DNA of 64,000 nt, from the NCBI RefSeq assembly GCF_040564635.1, contig NZ_CP159837.1, positions 3,087,001 through 3,151,000 on the forward strand. Direction: 5' to 3'. Positions 38,358 to 47,569 of this stretch are shown here, in pieces. How positions within the stretch are numbered: position 1 is the stretch's first letter; each line of letters starts with the position of its first letter. The translations under genes were made by a program, and so were the position numbers. The stretch is from Planktothricoides raciborskii GIHE-MW2. GTDB lineage: Bacteria > Cyanobacteriota > Cyanobacteriia > Cyanobacteriales > Laspinemataceae. The notes below the pieces were generated by a model that saw only the letters and a program-made list of their open reading frames with translations, did not search any database and was not told the DNA's origin.

Positions 38358-38609
38358 CTATGATTCGTCAAAAATGGTTAATTCTACGGGGTGACAGCGC
38401 TGAATGTTCACTTCAATGCCTTGGGCGCCTTCTGCTTCTAAATCTTCTATATAACCTAAGTGAGCAATTTCGGCTTCTTGCTTGGTGACAAATGGCCCGA
38501 AATAGTAAATGCACTTGGGTTCAGCGGTAATAATTTCTATCCACCAGGCTAATCCTGCTTTGTCCATATAAGAGCTAAAAGTATCTTCAAGGATTTCAGA
38601 TAACTTCAT
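38358..38609 (-). CDS. DUF1816 protein
   Basis: An 83-residue DUF1816 member. GLAWWIEIITAEPKCIYYFGPF then EAEIAHLGYIEDLEAEGAQGIEV is closely related to the protein at 34164-34460 and makes them paralogues. It has no membrane segment. The frame upstream of the start (38606-38908) is not protein-like, so the ATG at 38609 is taken as the true start. Confidence 0.83.
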   Translation of the reverse strand: MKLSEILEDTFSSYMDKAGLAWWIEIITAEPKCIYYFGPFVTKQEAEIAHLGYIEDLEAEGAQGIEVNIQRCHPVELTIFDES

Positions 38610-38999
38610 AATAAGGTGTCCAAATAATTTTCCCAGATCACTATGATTTTAAAAAATACACGATAAATCTGGGTGTTCAACGACACCACATAACTAGAAA
38701 CTATAGATCCCCTGTTTTCGTTAAAAAATTTTGTTTTAAGAACAAGCGGGGATGTGTTGCTCCGTGTTGATCCGTCTTGGGGAGCTAGGGTGATGGGATC
38801 GCCTGCGGGATGAACAATTCCCTTGGGAAACCGAAGATCCAGATAGTAATGGCGGGGCTGGGTTGGCGGTGACTGAATTTTGCCATCAATGCCATAAATA
38901 TTTAGCAATTTAGCAATTTATCATGGCCAGCCCATGATAAATTTTCAGATATTCTGACATGAAGGTGGGACTTGGCGATCGCCAAGTCCCGTCATGGTA

Positions 39000-39386
39000 T
39001 CATGTTAAGAATGGCCAACCCAAGGTCTTCGCGACTTGATTCGCTAAACTCATCGGATCGAACGGCTTGGCGATAATTCCTGTCACCCCTAAATCGGAGA
39101 ATCGATTTTGATCCGCTGATAAAACTTTAGCGGTTAGCAAAATTACGGGTATTTTTCGCGTTTTAGGATTGGCTTTTAGCTGATTAAACGTTGCTGGGCC
39201 ATCCATTTCTGGCATCATTACATCCAGTAAAATTGCATCTGGCTGTTCGGTTAATGCTAAGGCCAAACCATCTTCTCCAGAACAAGCTGCCACGACTTCC
39301 CAGCCGCCAATCATTTCTAAACTGAGTTGAGCTACCTCGCGAATATCATCTTCATCATCAATCACTAGGATTCTTTTTGTGGTCAC
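39000..39386 (-). CDS. Single-domain CheY-like response regulator
   Basis: A 128-residue stand-alone receiver. The acidic pair is in VIDDEDD, the phosphoacceptor Asp in ILLDVMMPEMDG, the conserved Thr in LLTAK, and the Lys in IIAKPFDP, so it should be functional. It has no output domain. It lies 813 bases downstream of the giant sensor kinase on the same strand, separated by strong hairpins, so it is probably transcribed on its own. It could still be a partner of that kinase, which lacks an intact receiver of its own. That is inference. Confidence 0.9.
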   Translation of the reverse strand: MTTKRILVIDDEDDIREVAQLSLEMIGGWEVVAACSGEDGLALALTEQPDAILLDVMMPEMDGPATFNQLKANPKTRKIPVILLTAKVLSADQNRFSDLGVTGIIAKPFDPMSLANQVAKTLGWPFLT

Positions 39387-39999
39387 AGGTTTCCTCCTAG
39401 TCTTTTGGAGTGGTTGTACATAATTTTATGGCAATTATCAGCCAATTATTTTATCAATAAGTCAGGGATTTACCTCAATTGATATCTAATAATATCTAAA
39501 AAAATTAGATGGCTTGACAATCTATTAATATATTTTTCTTTGCTGCCGGTTGTTGTCAAATAAAATTTAGTTGACTTTGATTTTGTCGTTTGGCCAAACC
39601 TTTTGTTTGTTAAGGATTTAGGTAGTGTATTGCGATCGGGTTGCTGCTCAATTTCGCATTTAATCGGCAGGCGGTTTTCCAGGATCCAATTTAACGCTCA
39701 AAATTCATTGTCTAGCACTAGGTCTAGCACCAGGTCTAGCACTAGAAAATTGAAATCATAATTTTGACGGGTGTAACAAAAACCTTGATTGGTTTGGGGA
39801 TGCCCAGCCTAAGCTAGGTTTATGCTTATCATCATAATTAATTGTATTCTATTTGACAAAATTTGCTGTAACTTTTTACAAAAATTTAACAAATCCATTG
39901 TTTTTTTGACTTTTTTGACAAAAAATTTTCGTAATTTTGGGTGAAACCTAATAGATTTAGGCGAAGCTGATGCTATGAAAGCCAGTATTTAGGAAAAAA
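39387..39999. other. Upstream region of the response regulator
   Basis: AT-rich, with no gene. A 12-bp repeat (CTAGCACTAGGT-type, about three units) lies at 39711-39745. TTTTTTGACTTTTTTGACA near 39900 is another short direct repeat. The regulator's ribosome binding site AGGAGG lies just before 39386 on the minus strand. Confidence 0.5.
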
Positions 40000-40007
40000 A
40001 CCCCCGC

Positions 40008-40045
40008 CCCCCGCTTTCCCCCGCGAAAGCGGGGGAAAGCGGGGG
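40008..40045 (-). terminator. 17-bp G+C hairpin with GAAA loop
   Basis: CCCCCGCTTTCCCCCGC pairs perfectly with GCGGGGGAAAGCGGGGG around a GAAA tetraloop. On the minus strand a T7 run follows about 13 bases on, so this is a likely intrinsic terminator for the sensor-kinase gene. Confidence 0.75.
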
Positions 40046-40089
40046 CAGGCTTAAATTGTTTCAGCCAAAATTGCCCCTGATTACATCTT

Positions 40090-40124
40090 CACAAATTCTC
40101 AGAGATTATCTCTGAGAATTTGTG
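40090..40124 (-). terminator. 16-bp hairpin after the kinase gene
   Basis: CACAAATTCTCAGAGA pairs perfectly with TCTCTGAGAATTTGTG around TTA. With the next hairpin it makes a two-stage 3' structure. Confidence 0.6.
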
Positions 40125-40198
40125 GCAGATGGGGGATTTGATTCAGTCAGATTTTCCCGTGGAGAATTGCCAGGGGAATTACCAGTGGTATTTTCCGG

Positions 40199-43100
40199 TC
40201 ATATTTCCGAGGGCAAGGGTAAACTGACATAGAAACAAGAACCTTGACCGGGCTGACTTTCTGCCCAAATTTGACCTCTATGATAGTCAATAATACTCCG
40301 GCAAATCGCTAAACCTAGGCCGGTGCCTCCTTTTTTGCGGGAGTCAGAAGAGTCTACTTGTTGAAAGCGACCAAAAATCGTTTCTAGCTTGTCAGGAGGA
40401 ATGCCGCGTCCTTGATCTTGGACCCTAATTAGTAAGGTTCTGCGAGTTGTCCCAGGGCTGAAAGATTTTTCTTGGATTTCGGCATTAAACCAGACCGAGG
40501 TGGAACGTTCAGAGAACTTGATGGCATTACTGAGTAAGTTGGTTAAAACTTGAAAGATGCGATCGCTATCTCCCCAGACTGGGGTGGACAAAGGCTCGAC
40601 GATGAGAGTGATTCCCTCCTTTTCTGCGAGCGATCGCATGGTATCACTGGCTTGTACCATTAGGTCAGCCAAATCAAACATTTGCTGCCGCATTGTCACC
40701 TGACCCGATTGAATGCGCTCTAAATCCAGAATGTCATTAATTAAGCGAACTAATCGATCGGTATTCGCTACGGCAATGTCGAGCATTCGTTGGGCTTTTT
40801 CCGGGTTACTTTTGAGGACGCCAGAGGCTAAAAGTCCCATAGCGCCACGAATTGAGGTCAGGGGGGTACGCAGTTCATGGCTGACGACGGAGATAAATTC
40901 GTTTTTCATTCGTTCGATCACCAGGCGATCGCTAATATCATTAAAGGTGACAACCGCCCCGACAATTTTTCCTTGTTCTTTAATCGGTACACAAATGTAG
41001 TCTACGGGGAATGTCGTACAGTTTTTGCGCCAAAATACGGCATCTGTCGCATGGTGAACCGATCCATCCTTGAGGGCTGCATAGATCGGGGCAGAATTTG
41101 AGTTGAGAATGATGCTAAAAGGCTTACCATGTAGTTCGGTGATGGAATAGCCCAACATTTGCGCGGCAGATCGATTAATAAAGGTGGTGTTTCCTTGTTC
41201 GTCCAGACCGCAGATGCCTTCTCCCGCAGAGTTTAAAATTAACTCGTTGTGATGCCGAATTCTTTCTAAAGCTTCTTCGACGCGCTTTAAATCGGTGATA
41301 TCTCTGGCAATGGTTGAGACGCCGATAATTTCACCTTTGCGGTCTTTGATCGGAGATAGGGTGAGAGAAACATGAATTTGTTGGCCGTCTTTGCGTCGAT
41401 GTACGGTTTCATAGTGGTCAATACTGGTTCCTTTTCCAATTCCGGCGAGGAGTTGCGGCACTTCCGAGGCGCGATCGGGCAAACTCAGGAACAAAATTGA
41501 ACGTCCCAGCACTTCAGCAGCAGTGTAGCCATAAATCCGTTCTGCCCCAGCATTCCAAGATTTAACGATGCCATCCAGGGTTTTGCCAATAATCGCATCA
41601 TCGCTGGATTCGACAATGGAGGCTAAACGGATTAAAGCAGCTTCGGCGACACGGCGATCGGTCACATCCCGACCAATCACTACAATCGCGTTGCGAGAAC
41701 CATCTGAGTGGAATAAGGGGACTTTAGTCATTTCAAAGTTTCTGGGACGTCCATCCCGACCCGGAATGATTTCTTCAGAGTGAGAAATGGTGCTTTGATT
41801 CCAGGCGATTTCATCAGTTTCCCTACAGAGGGTTAGGGCTTCTCGATAGTTAGAAATGCCATAGTTAGCCTCAATTTCTGCTGCCAGTTGGATGTCAGTT
41901 TTTCCTTGATAATTAATATCTTGCAAGTTTAATAGTTCGATCATGGCTTGGTTGGCGATTTTCCAATGCCCTTGACTGTCTTTAAAGCAGACAATATCTG
42001 GCATGGCATTAATTAAGCTACGAAGTTGTTCGGAGGTTTCCCTAGCAATAGCTTCAGCTTGTTTAATTTGAGTGATATCCGTATTAACCGCGATCGCCCC
42101 AATAATTTGATTATTTTCATCTTTGACCGCATCCGCTCGCAGAAAACTCTCTAATAACTGACCGTTCCGAGTCCGCAGTTGGACTTCTCCGCTCCAGCTT
42201 TCACCCTGAATAATTTTATTGAAAATTTCTTCGCCTAGGGTTCGATTAGCAAAAATTTCCCACAGTCCACCGGCGGAATTAATTGCTTCTTTGGTATAGC
42301 CAAAGATGTTAAAAAAGGCTGGGTTATGGTAAGTGGCTAACCCTTTGAGATCGGTCATGGCCACCGCATCACTGGTACTTTCTACGGCTTGGGTAACTCG
42401 CAGTAATTCGGACTCTGCCCGACGGCGATCGCTGACTTCTTTTTGCAGTTTTTCATTGGTTTCTTGCAAAGAAATAATTAAGCGAGTTTTTTCTCTGGTG
42501 CGAAGTTGGACTAACTCTTCGAGATGATCGCGATATTGTCGTAACTCTTGTTCTGCTCGTTTGCGCTCGGTAATATCTTCGACCATCGCAATAATAAATT
42601 GAGGAATATTCTCCCGGTCTCTAATGATAGAAACACTGAGATTCCCCCAAACCACTTGACTTCTTGAATTGATATAGCGCTGCTCGATTTGATAGTTTTC
42701 CCATTTTTTTTGCAACATCTGCTGGAATAGATGAATCCCCACTGCCAAATCATCGGGATGAGTGACTTGAATTAAAGTCATCGATCGCAGTTGGCTTTCG
42801 GTGTATCCCAGCATAGCTTGTAATACGGAATTGACTTCTAAAAATTCTCCATTTAATCCCACAATTGCCATACCAATGGCCGCACCTGTAAAGGTAATTC
42901 TAAATCTTTGTTCGCTCTCTTGTAAAGCTTCTAGGGTTTTTTTCCGTTGGCTAATATTCCGCAACACCGTTAATACGGATGAAACTTCTCGATACTGATA
43001 GGTAATTGATGCAGCATGAACGGGTATGACTTGGCCGTCAAGTCGCTGAATTGTGGTTTCTCGAAATGGAATCGCTTCAGGTGAGTCGGAAACTGGGGAA

Positions 43101-45322
43101 ATAGGGTCTTCAAAAATATTGGAGATTTCTTGGATAAAGTTTTTTAGTTTACGCCCAACTAAATTTGCCCCGAAAGAGCGAAAATCTCCCTTATCTTCTG
43201 GCCAATTTTCATAATTATCGCTATGGGAATACCCCGGATAATTCCGCAAGACATCTCCGGTGAGTAACTTAATTCCGGCAGCGTTAATTAACTCAATGGT
43301 GCCTTGATTGTGAATAATAATCGCATCCGGTAAAAGTTGCACAAGCTGTCGGTAACGTTGTTCACTTTCCCGGAGGGCAGCTTCTGCTTGAATCAATTCT
43401 TTGCGATCGCGCAGGGCCATAATCCCATAAGCTAAATCATTGGCCAGTTCTTGCAGCAGTTTCACTTCCTGATGATCGAAAGCATTGGCTTCGGTGGCGT
43501 AAATCGTTAAGACACCAAAACACTGTACGGGCGAACTGCCGTTCCCCCCTACGATATTTTGCGGTGATTGCTGCATCAGTTTCTTGTCTTTGGTTTTTCG
43601 CATTTCCCCGTCCAGGGGACGGCTAATTAATGGCAAGTAAATACAGGCGGCATAGCCATGCCGGATCGCCCAATCTCGCCACGGGGTAAGATCGGCAGTA
43701 GTGAGACTATCCGGGCAAATATCCTGACAAATATCCTGACAAATATAAGGTTGACCTGTGCTAATCACTTTGCCAATGGAATCGAATTCGGTCGAAGGGT
43801 CATCCCAGTTTAAATTCAGAGATTCGATATATTTGAGGGGAATACCCTTACAGGCAACAGGTTTGACGATATGGGATGCTTCTGTCAGTCCCACCCAAGC
43901 TAGGGGATATTTGCCAATTTCCACAATGATGCGACAAATTTCATTCAGGAGTTCTGACTCCGCAGAAGCGCGAACCATTGCTTGGCTACATTCCCAAATA
44001 GTTCTCAGGGAACGGTTCAACAAACAGAGTTCTTCTTCGATTTGTTTGCGATCGCTCAAATCATGGGTAATCACAGAAAAGCCAACCACCCTGGCGGTTT
44101 CAACCTGTGTCCAGTCCCCATTCAATCTGAGAGATTCGCTACCAGAATCATCATATAAAGCATAAATCGTATTCTGTGCCCAAAACTTTAAGCCCGAAGC
44201 CCTTTGTCGCCAGCCTTCATCCTCACATTGACCCGCCGTCATTACCAGTTGTAATTCTTGTTCGGGTTTACCGGCTAGGCGATCGGCTTCTGGGTAAAAT
44301 TTAGAAAAATGTTGTCCAATAATTTCTGCCGCTGTATATCCCATGATTCTTTGGGCTCCAGCATTCCAGCTTGTCACCCTGCCTTCGGCATCCAGCATAA
44401 AAATGGCATAATCTTGAATCTCTGCCACGAAATCATGGAATAAATCTCGCACATTTGGCTCAACGGCAGACCCTTGATGTGTGATATTTGCCTGGGTATT
44501 TGCCTGAGTATTTGCCTGGGTATTTGCCTGGGTATTTGCCTGGGTATTTGCCTGGGTATTTGCCTGGATATTTGCCTGAGTATTTGCCTGGGTATTTGCC
44601 TGAGTATTTGCCTGGATATTTGCCTGGATATTTGCCTGGATATTTGCCTGGATATTTGCCTGGGTATTTGCCTGGGTATTTGCCTGGATATTTGCCTGGA
44701 TATTTGCCTGGATATTTGCCGGAATATTTGCCGGAATATTTGCAGAGATTGTCGGCACAATTTCCTCCTGGGGAGGCGGCTGGGTTAGGCCAGGTAAGTT
44801 AGGGTCATGGCTGATTTGTAAAGTTTTAGAGGCGAAATTCCTTTCATGGGCGAATGTCCGTTCGCGCTTACTCTGCGATCGCCCCCGTAATAAATTCTTA
44901 ACTCTGATCCACAATTCATCCGGGTCAATGGGATTAAAAATCACCTCATCCACACAAGCCGAATGCTGCCAATGCTTTACGGGGTTTTCGCGAATCGCCC
45001 TTGCGCGATTGACAATTAATAAAACCGGCAAAAACTCTGGCTGCACCAATTGCTTTTTGGTGGCAATCCATGCTTGTGCTTCTGACAAAGCCAGTTCATC
45101 AATAATGCACAAGTCAAAATTCATATCCCTGAGAAATTCCTGCACATCTCCCACTCGATTGATGGAGATTTTGTCAACCGATGTAACATTAATTTGATTT
45201 GAATTAACACTTAAATTAAAACCTAGATTACTTCTCGCTGAATCAGGAAAATTAATCGTCAAGTAACTCGACAATTTTTGTTGAATCTGTGCAGTTTTTT
45301 TCCCCAAAAGTAAAATCTTCAT
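40199..45322 (-). CDS. Giant multi-PAS/GAF sensor histidine kinase
   Basis: A 1707-residue kinase. Residues 1-150 look like a degenerate receiver (FDLCIIDELALSEAQ keeps one acidic site, but the usual DD pair is absent). Residues ~194-277 are about 21 tetrapeptide QANx repeats. Then come a PAS (~295-420), a GAF (~430-640), six more PAS domains (~650-1465), a HisKA helix with the phosphorylated His1482 in VVSHELRTPLTSIRG, and an HATPase domain (~1590-1705) with GRGIPPDKLETIFGRFQQ and GGTGLGLAICRSI. No membrane helix, so it is a cytosolic sensor of several signals. No C-terminal receiver; the CheY-like protein at 39000 is a possible target. Inside the GAF a QDIC duplication shows another 12-bp repeat. 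Confidence 0.92.
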   Translation of the reverse strand: MKILLLGKKTAQIQQKLSSYLTINFPDSARSNLGFNLSVNSNQINVTSVDKISINRVGDVQEFLRDMNFDLCIIDELALSEAQAWIATKKQLVQPEFLPVLLIVNRARAIRENPVKHWQHSACVDEVIFNPIDPDELWIRVKNLLRGRSQSKRERTFAHERNFASKTLQISHDPNLPGLTQPPPQEEIVPTISANIPANIPANIQANIQANIQANTQANTQANIQANIQANIQANIQANTQANTQANTQANIQANTQANTQANTQANTQANTQANTQANITHQGSAVEPNVRDLFHDFVAEIQDYAIFMLDAEGRVTSWNAGAQRIMGYTAAEIIGQHFSKFYPEADRLAGKPEQELQLVMTAGQCEDEGWRQRASGLKFWAQNTIYALYDDSGSESLRLNGDWTQVETARVVGFSVITHDLSDRKQIEEELCLLNRSLRTIWECSQAMVRASAESELLNEICRIIVEIGKYPLAWVGLTEASHIVKPVACKGIPLKYIESLNLNWDDPSTEFDSIGKVISTGQPYICQDICQDICPDSLTTADLTPWRDWAIRHGYAACIYLPLISRPLDGEMRKTKDKKLMQQSPQNIVGGNGSSPVQCFGVLTIYATEANAFDHQEVKLLQELANDLAYGIMALRDRKELIQAEAALRESEQRYRQLVQLLPDAIIIHNQGTIELINAAGIKLLTGDVLRNYPGYSHSDNYENWPEDKGDFRSFGANLVGRKLKNFIQEISNIFEDPISPVSDSPEAIPFRETTIQRLDGQVIPVHAASITYQYREVSSVLTVLRNISQRKKTLEALQESEQRFRITFTGAAIGMAIVGLNGEFLEVNSVLQAMLGYTESQLRSMTLIQVTHPDDLAVGIHLFQQMLQKKWENYQIEQRYINSRSQVVWGNLSVSIIRDRENIPQFIIAMVEDITERKRAEQELRQYRDHLEELVQLRTREKTRLIISLQETNEKLQKEVSDRRRAESELLRVTQAVESTSDAVAMTDLKGLATYHNPAFFNIFGYTKEAINSAGGLWEIFANRTLGEEIFNKIIQGESWSGEVQLRTRNGQLLESFLRADAVKDENNQIIGAIAVNTDITQIKQAEAIARETSEQLRSLINAMPDIVCFKDSQGHWKIANQAMIELLNLQDINYQGKTDIQLAAEIEANYGISNYREALTLCRETDEIAWNQSTISHSEEIIPGRDGRPRNFEMTKVPLFHSDGSRNAIVVIGRDVTDRRVAEAALIRLASIVESSDDAIIGKTLDGIVKSWNAGAERIYGYTAAEVLGRSILFLSLPDRASEVPQLLAGIGKGTSIDHYETVHRRKDGQQIHVSLTLSPIKDRKGEIIGVSTIARDITDLKRVEEALERIRHHNELILNSAGEGICGLDEQGNTTFINRSAAQMLGYSITELHGKPFSIILNSNSAPIYAALKDGSVHHATDAVFWRKNCTTFPVDYICVPIKEQGKIVGAVVTFNDISDRLVIERMKNEFISVVSHELRTPLTSIRGAMGLLASGVLKSNPEKAQRMLDIAVANTDRLVRLINDILDLERIQSGQVTMRQQMFDLADLMVQASDTMRSLAEKEGITLIVEPLSTPVWGDSDRIFQVLTNLLSNAIKFSERSTSVWFNAEIQEKSFSPGTTRRTLLIRVQDQGRGIPPDKLETIFGRFQQVDSSDSRKKGGTGLGLAICRSIIDYHRGQIWAESQPGQGSCFYVSLPLPSEI
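44485..44740 (-). repeat. 12-bp repeat, about 21 copies, in the kinase gene
   Basis: ATTTGCCTGGGT and one-base variants (ATTTGCCTGGAT, ATTTGCCTGAGT, ATTTGCCGGAAT) repeat in tandem. They encode QANT/QANI/PANI on the minus strand as a linker between the degenerate receiver and the first PAS. Other frames stay open, which makes false ORFs. Confidence 0.92.
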
Positions 45323-45526
45323 TACTTTGCTTTTTTATAAAAATGGCTGCGTTTTTCAACCGTTTACCAAAAATACTATTCATCAAAATTTCAATCTATT
45401 GTGGTCGATTTATTCGTTTTATTTATCTCTTTTTCAGGAAAAGATATTTTTTCTTTATAGCAACCATTTGTTTGACATAAAAGATTTTTGAAGTTCCCAG
45501 CCGTCGATAGTATTTTTAGTATTGAT

Positions 45527-45736
45527 TCATTTTAAGGCAAATTGATCCTTATTGTTACCTGTTTGGATCAAAAATTCACAAAATTCACCCTTGCAGGGAA
45601 CAGGTCCCATGTCCTGACAACTGGGACTACATCTTTTCTTGGCTGATTTGTTAAGGATTTTTGATATATTCGCCGATAAGCCAGCACATATACTCAGCAG
45701 CTTCTTCCGAGCAAAGAGGACGTGAAGCCGCCACAT
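45527..45736 (-). CDS. Possible small Cys-rich protein
   Basis: A 69-residue frame that begins 11 bases after dacB on the same strand. Its C-terminal half, KRCSPSCQDMGPVPCKG, has four cysteines and reads like protein. Its N-terminal half may not: another frame over the same bases (RPLCSEEAAEYMCWLIGEY) also looks protein-like and stops at about 45653. The two could be a short overlapping pair or a frameshifted gene. I do not recognise a family. Confidence 0.25.
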   Translation of the reverse strand: MWRLHVLFARKKLLSICAGLSANISKILNKSAKKRCSPSCQDMGPVPCKGEFCEFLIQTGNNKDQFALK

Positions 45737-45747
45737 CGGGCGATCGC

Positions 45748-47244
45748 TTAACAGCGACGGAGCATCGCCAGTAAGTCAATAATTTGATTAATTGCTTGGC
45801 GAACCACCGTTCGCGAGTTGTCAGAATTATTTAAGATGATGGCAAATACCAAAGGATCGTAGTCCGGTAAGGTGATATATCCGGCTAAAGAGGAAATCCC
45901 ACTCATCCCCCCACTTTTGGCTTGAACCATGATTTGTTCGCGCAGCGTTGCGGATGCAACATCGCTAGAAAGTCGGCGTACCGGCAGGGAGTCCCGGTAG
46001 AGGTTAGCCCGAGGCGAGACGGCCATCACGCGCAAAGTCTGGATTAAGGCTTCGGGGCTGATTAAATTATGCCGAGATAGCCCGGAACCATCCGCTAACC
46101 TATAGCTGTCTGGGTTAACCCCGCTTTGCGCGAGGGTGGCTGTCACTACGGCTAAACCAGCATCAGCACTGGAGTCTGTCTTTTGACGATTGTTCGGAGG
46201 AATGCTCACACCCAAATGTCGTAAGATCGCTTCGGCGTAGAGATTATTACTGGTTTGGTTGACCTCTTTCACCAGTTCAGAGAGTGGCGGGGATTCGATC
46301 GCGGCTAATTCTGTGCTGAGGTTATGGCTGGAGTTGGCTAGACTCTGGGTCGATAACTGTGTTTTATTCACAGAAATGCCTGCGGCGATTAATGCTTCGC
46401 GGAATTTCGCTAAAAAGTGATCGCCGGGATCGACCACGGCGGCGTACACGGGTTCTGGAGCCGACCCAACCCTTAACTGACCGGAAACTCGGATAACGGT
46501 TTGACGTAGGTCACGCCCGACTTCCACAAATTCTGCTTCACCTATATCTACGGTAACAGAATTATTTTCTAATTGCCACTTATTCCGTTCCTGGGAATCT
46601 AGCAATGTCACCTGTAAGGGTTCACCAACTTTTTGGGGTGAAAGCAGTAAATCGATCGCATTTTGATTAAAAATTAAACTGTTGACGCTAGTGCCGTAAC
46701 CCGCCTGAACATCCTCCCATTCCCAGTTAGAGTTAATCGGCGCACCTTGAAAGTATGCATCTTCGGCGATCAGTTGGTCAATTTGGGTAATGCCGCGATC
46801 GCGCAACTGTTTTGCTAAGGCCGCTAATTGGGGTTGGGCAATACTCGGATCTCCCCGTCCCACCAGTCGCACCGATGCCACATTGCCATTCTGGGTGCCA
46901 TAAACCGAGGTGCGAATCCGAAAATTAGGATCTAAAGCTTCTAACGCCGCTGCGGTAGTCAGGAGTTTGGCCGTTGATGCGGGGATAAAATATTTATTCG
47001 CTTCTAAGGCATATAAAGTTTCCCCCGGTTGGTTGGGGGAAAGAGTGGCGATCTTAATGCCCCAGCGCGATCGCTCAAACTCTCGACGATTAACAATCTC
47101 ATCGATTTTTGCCGGTAATTCAGCGGCACAAATTCCCTCAGACCCACGAGTATTGGCATCATTGCTTTGCGCTTTCAAAGGAAAGCCTAACAAGAAAATA
47201 CTTGCGACTAGCAAAGACACCAGATAAGCATAATTTTTTTTCAC
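45748..47244 (-). CDS. dacB: D-alanyl-D-alanine carboxypeptidase/endopeptidase (PBP4 type)
   Basis: A ~498-residue class C low-molecular-weight PBP that trims peptidoglycan. I chose GTG at 47244: GAGAGG lies 9 bases upstream and it opens a clean signal peptide (MKKNYAYLVSLLVASIFLLG, then an A-Q-S cleavage area). The ATG at 47337 would add residues encoded by 9-bp repeats (KYCKYC) and an inverted repeat. Motifs: SxxK in PASTAKLLTT, SxN in SGLSRHN, and KTG as KSGG in VQAKSGGMSG. Directly before this last motif a copy of the 24-bp repeat encodes VASATLRE, replacing or extending the usual loop. Periplasmic location is inferred. Confidence 0.92.
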   Translation of the reverse strand: MKKNYAYLVSLLVASIFLLGFPLKAQSNDANTRGSEGICAAELPAKIDEIVNRREFERSRWGIKIATLSPNQPGETLYALEANKYFIPASTAKLLTTAAALEALDPNFRIRTSVYGTQNGNVASVRLVGRGDPSIAQPQLAALAKQLRDRGITQIDQLIAEDAYFQGAPINSNWEWEDVQAGYGTSVNSLIFNQNAIDLLLSPQKVGEPLQVTLLDSQERNKWQLENNSVTVDIGEAEFVEVGRDLRQTVIRVSGQLRVGSAPEPVYAAVVDPGDHFLAKFREALIAAGISVNKTQLSTQSLANSSHNLSTELAAIESPPLSELVKEVNQTSNNLYAEAILRHLGVSIPPNNRQKTDSSADAGLAVVTATLAQSGVNPDSYRLADGSGLSRHNLISPEALIQTLRVMAVSPRANLYRDSLPVRRLSSDVASATLREQIMVQAKSGGMSGISSLAGYITLPDYDPLVFAIILNNSDNSRTVVRQAINQIIDLLAMLRRC

Positions 47245-47299
47245 TTGGCAAATCCTCTCATTATATTTACAATATTTACAATATTTACAATATTCTTTA

Positions 47300-47370
47300 G
47301 GGGCAAAGCATTTCCGCAGTAAATCTTTGGTTTTCACCCATAACTTAGCGGCGGAAATGCTTCGCCCTTA
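47300..47370. repeat. Inverted repeat upstream of dacB
   Basis: GGGGCAAAGCATTTCCGC and GCGGAAATGCTTCGCCC flank about 33 bases. A 9-bp repeat ATATTTACA lies next to it at 47264-47293. The overlap with the dacB N-terminal frame supports the later start. Confidence 0.6.
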
Positions 47371-47440
47371 CAATAATATTCTGCGTAAATGGTTCGCTTT
47401 GATAATATTTATTCATATAAAATAACCATATTTTACTTTT

Positions 47441-47569
47441 TTATAACTCTTTTTCTGCTTGGTTTTTGGCATCTTTCGCCGGTTTATAGTTGGGGGCATA
47501 AAAAAGGGCTTTGTCATAAGAAGCGATCGCTTCTTCATATATTTGCAATTTAAATAAGTAGGTGAACAT
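47441..47569 (-). pseudogene. TPR gene remnant
   Basis: A 42-codon frame ending at 47441 reads LFKLQIYEEAIASYDKALFY then APNYKPAKDAKNQAEKEL, which is one tetratricopeptide unit plus a C-terminal helix. Upstream the frame stays open only briefly (GERKVQLI) before repeat sequence. I infer the 3' end of a lost TPR gene. Confidence 0.55.

Noticed and set aside
38606-38908. 100-residue frame upstream of the DUF1816 gene
   Set aside because: It has no family-like segments and overlaps the DUF1816 start; it is probably leader sequence.
44374-44802. Frames encoding RQISRQI, LGICLGI and YLPGYLP repeats
   Set aside because: They are shadows of the 12-bp QANx array in the kinase gene.
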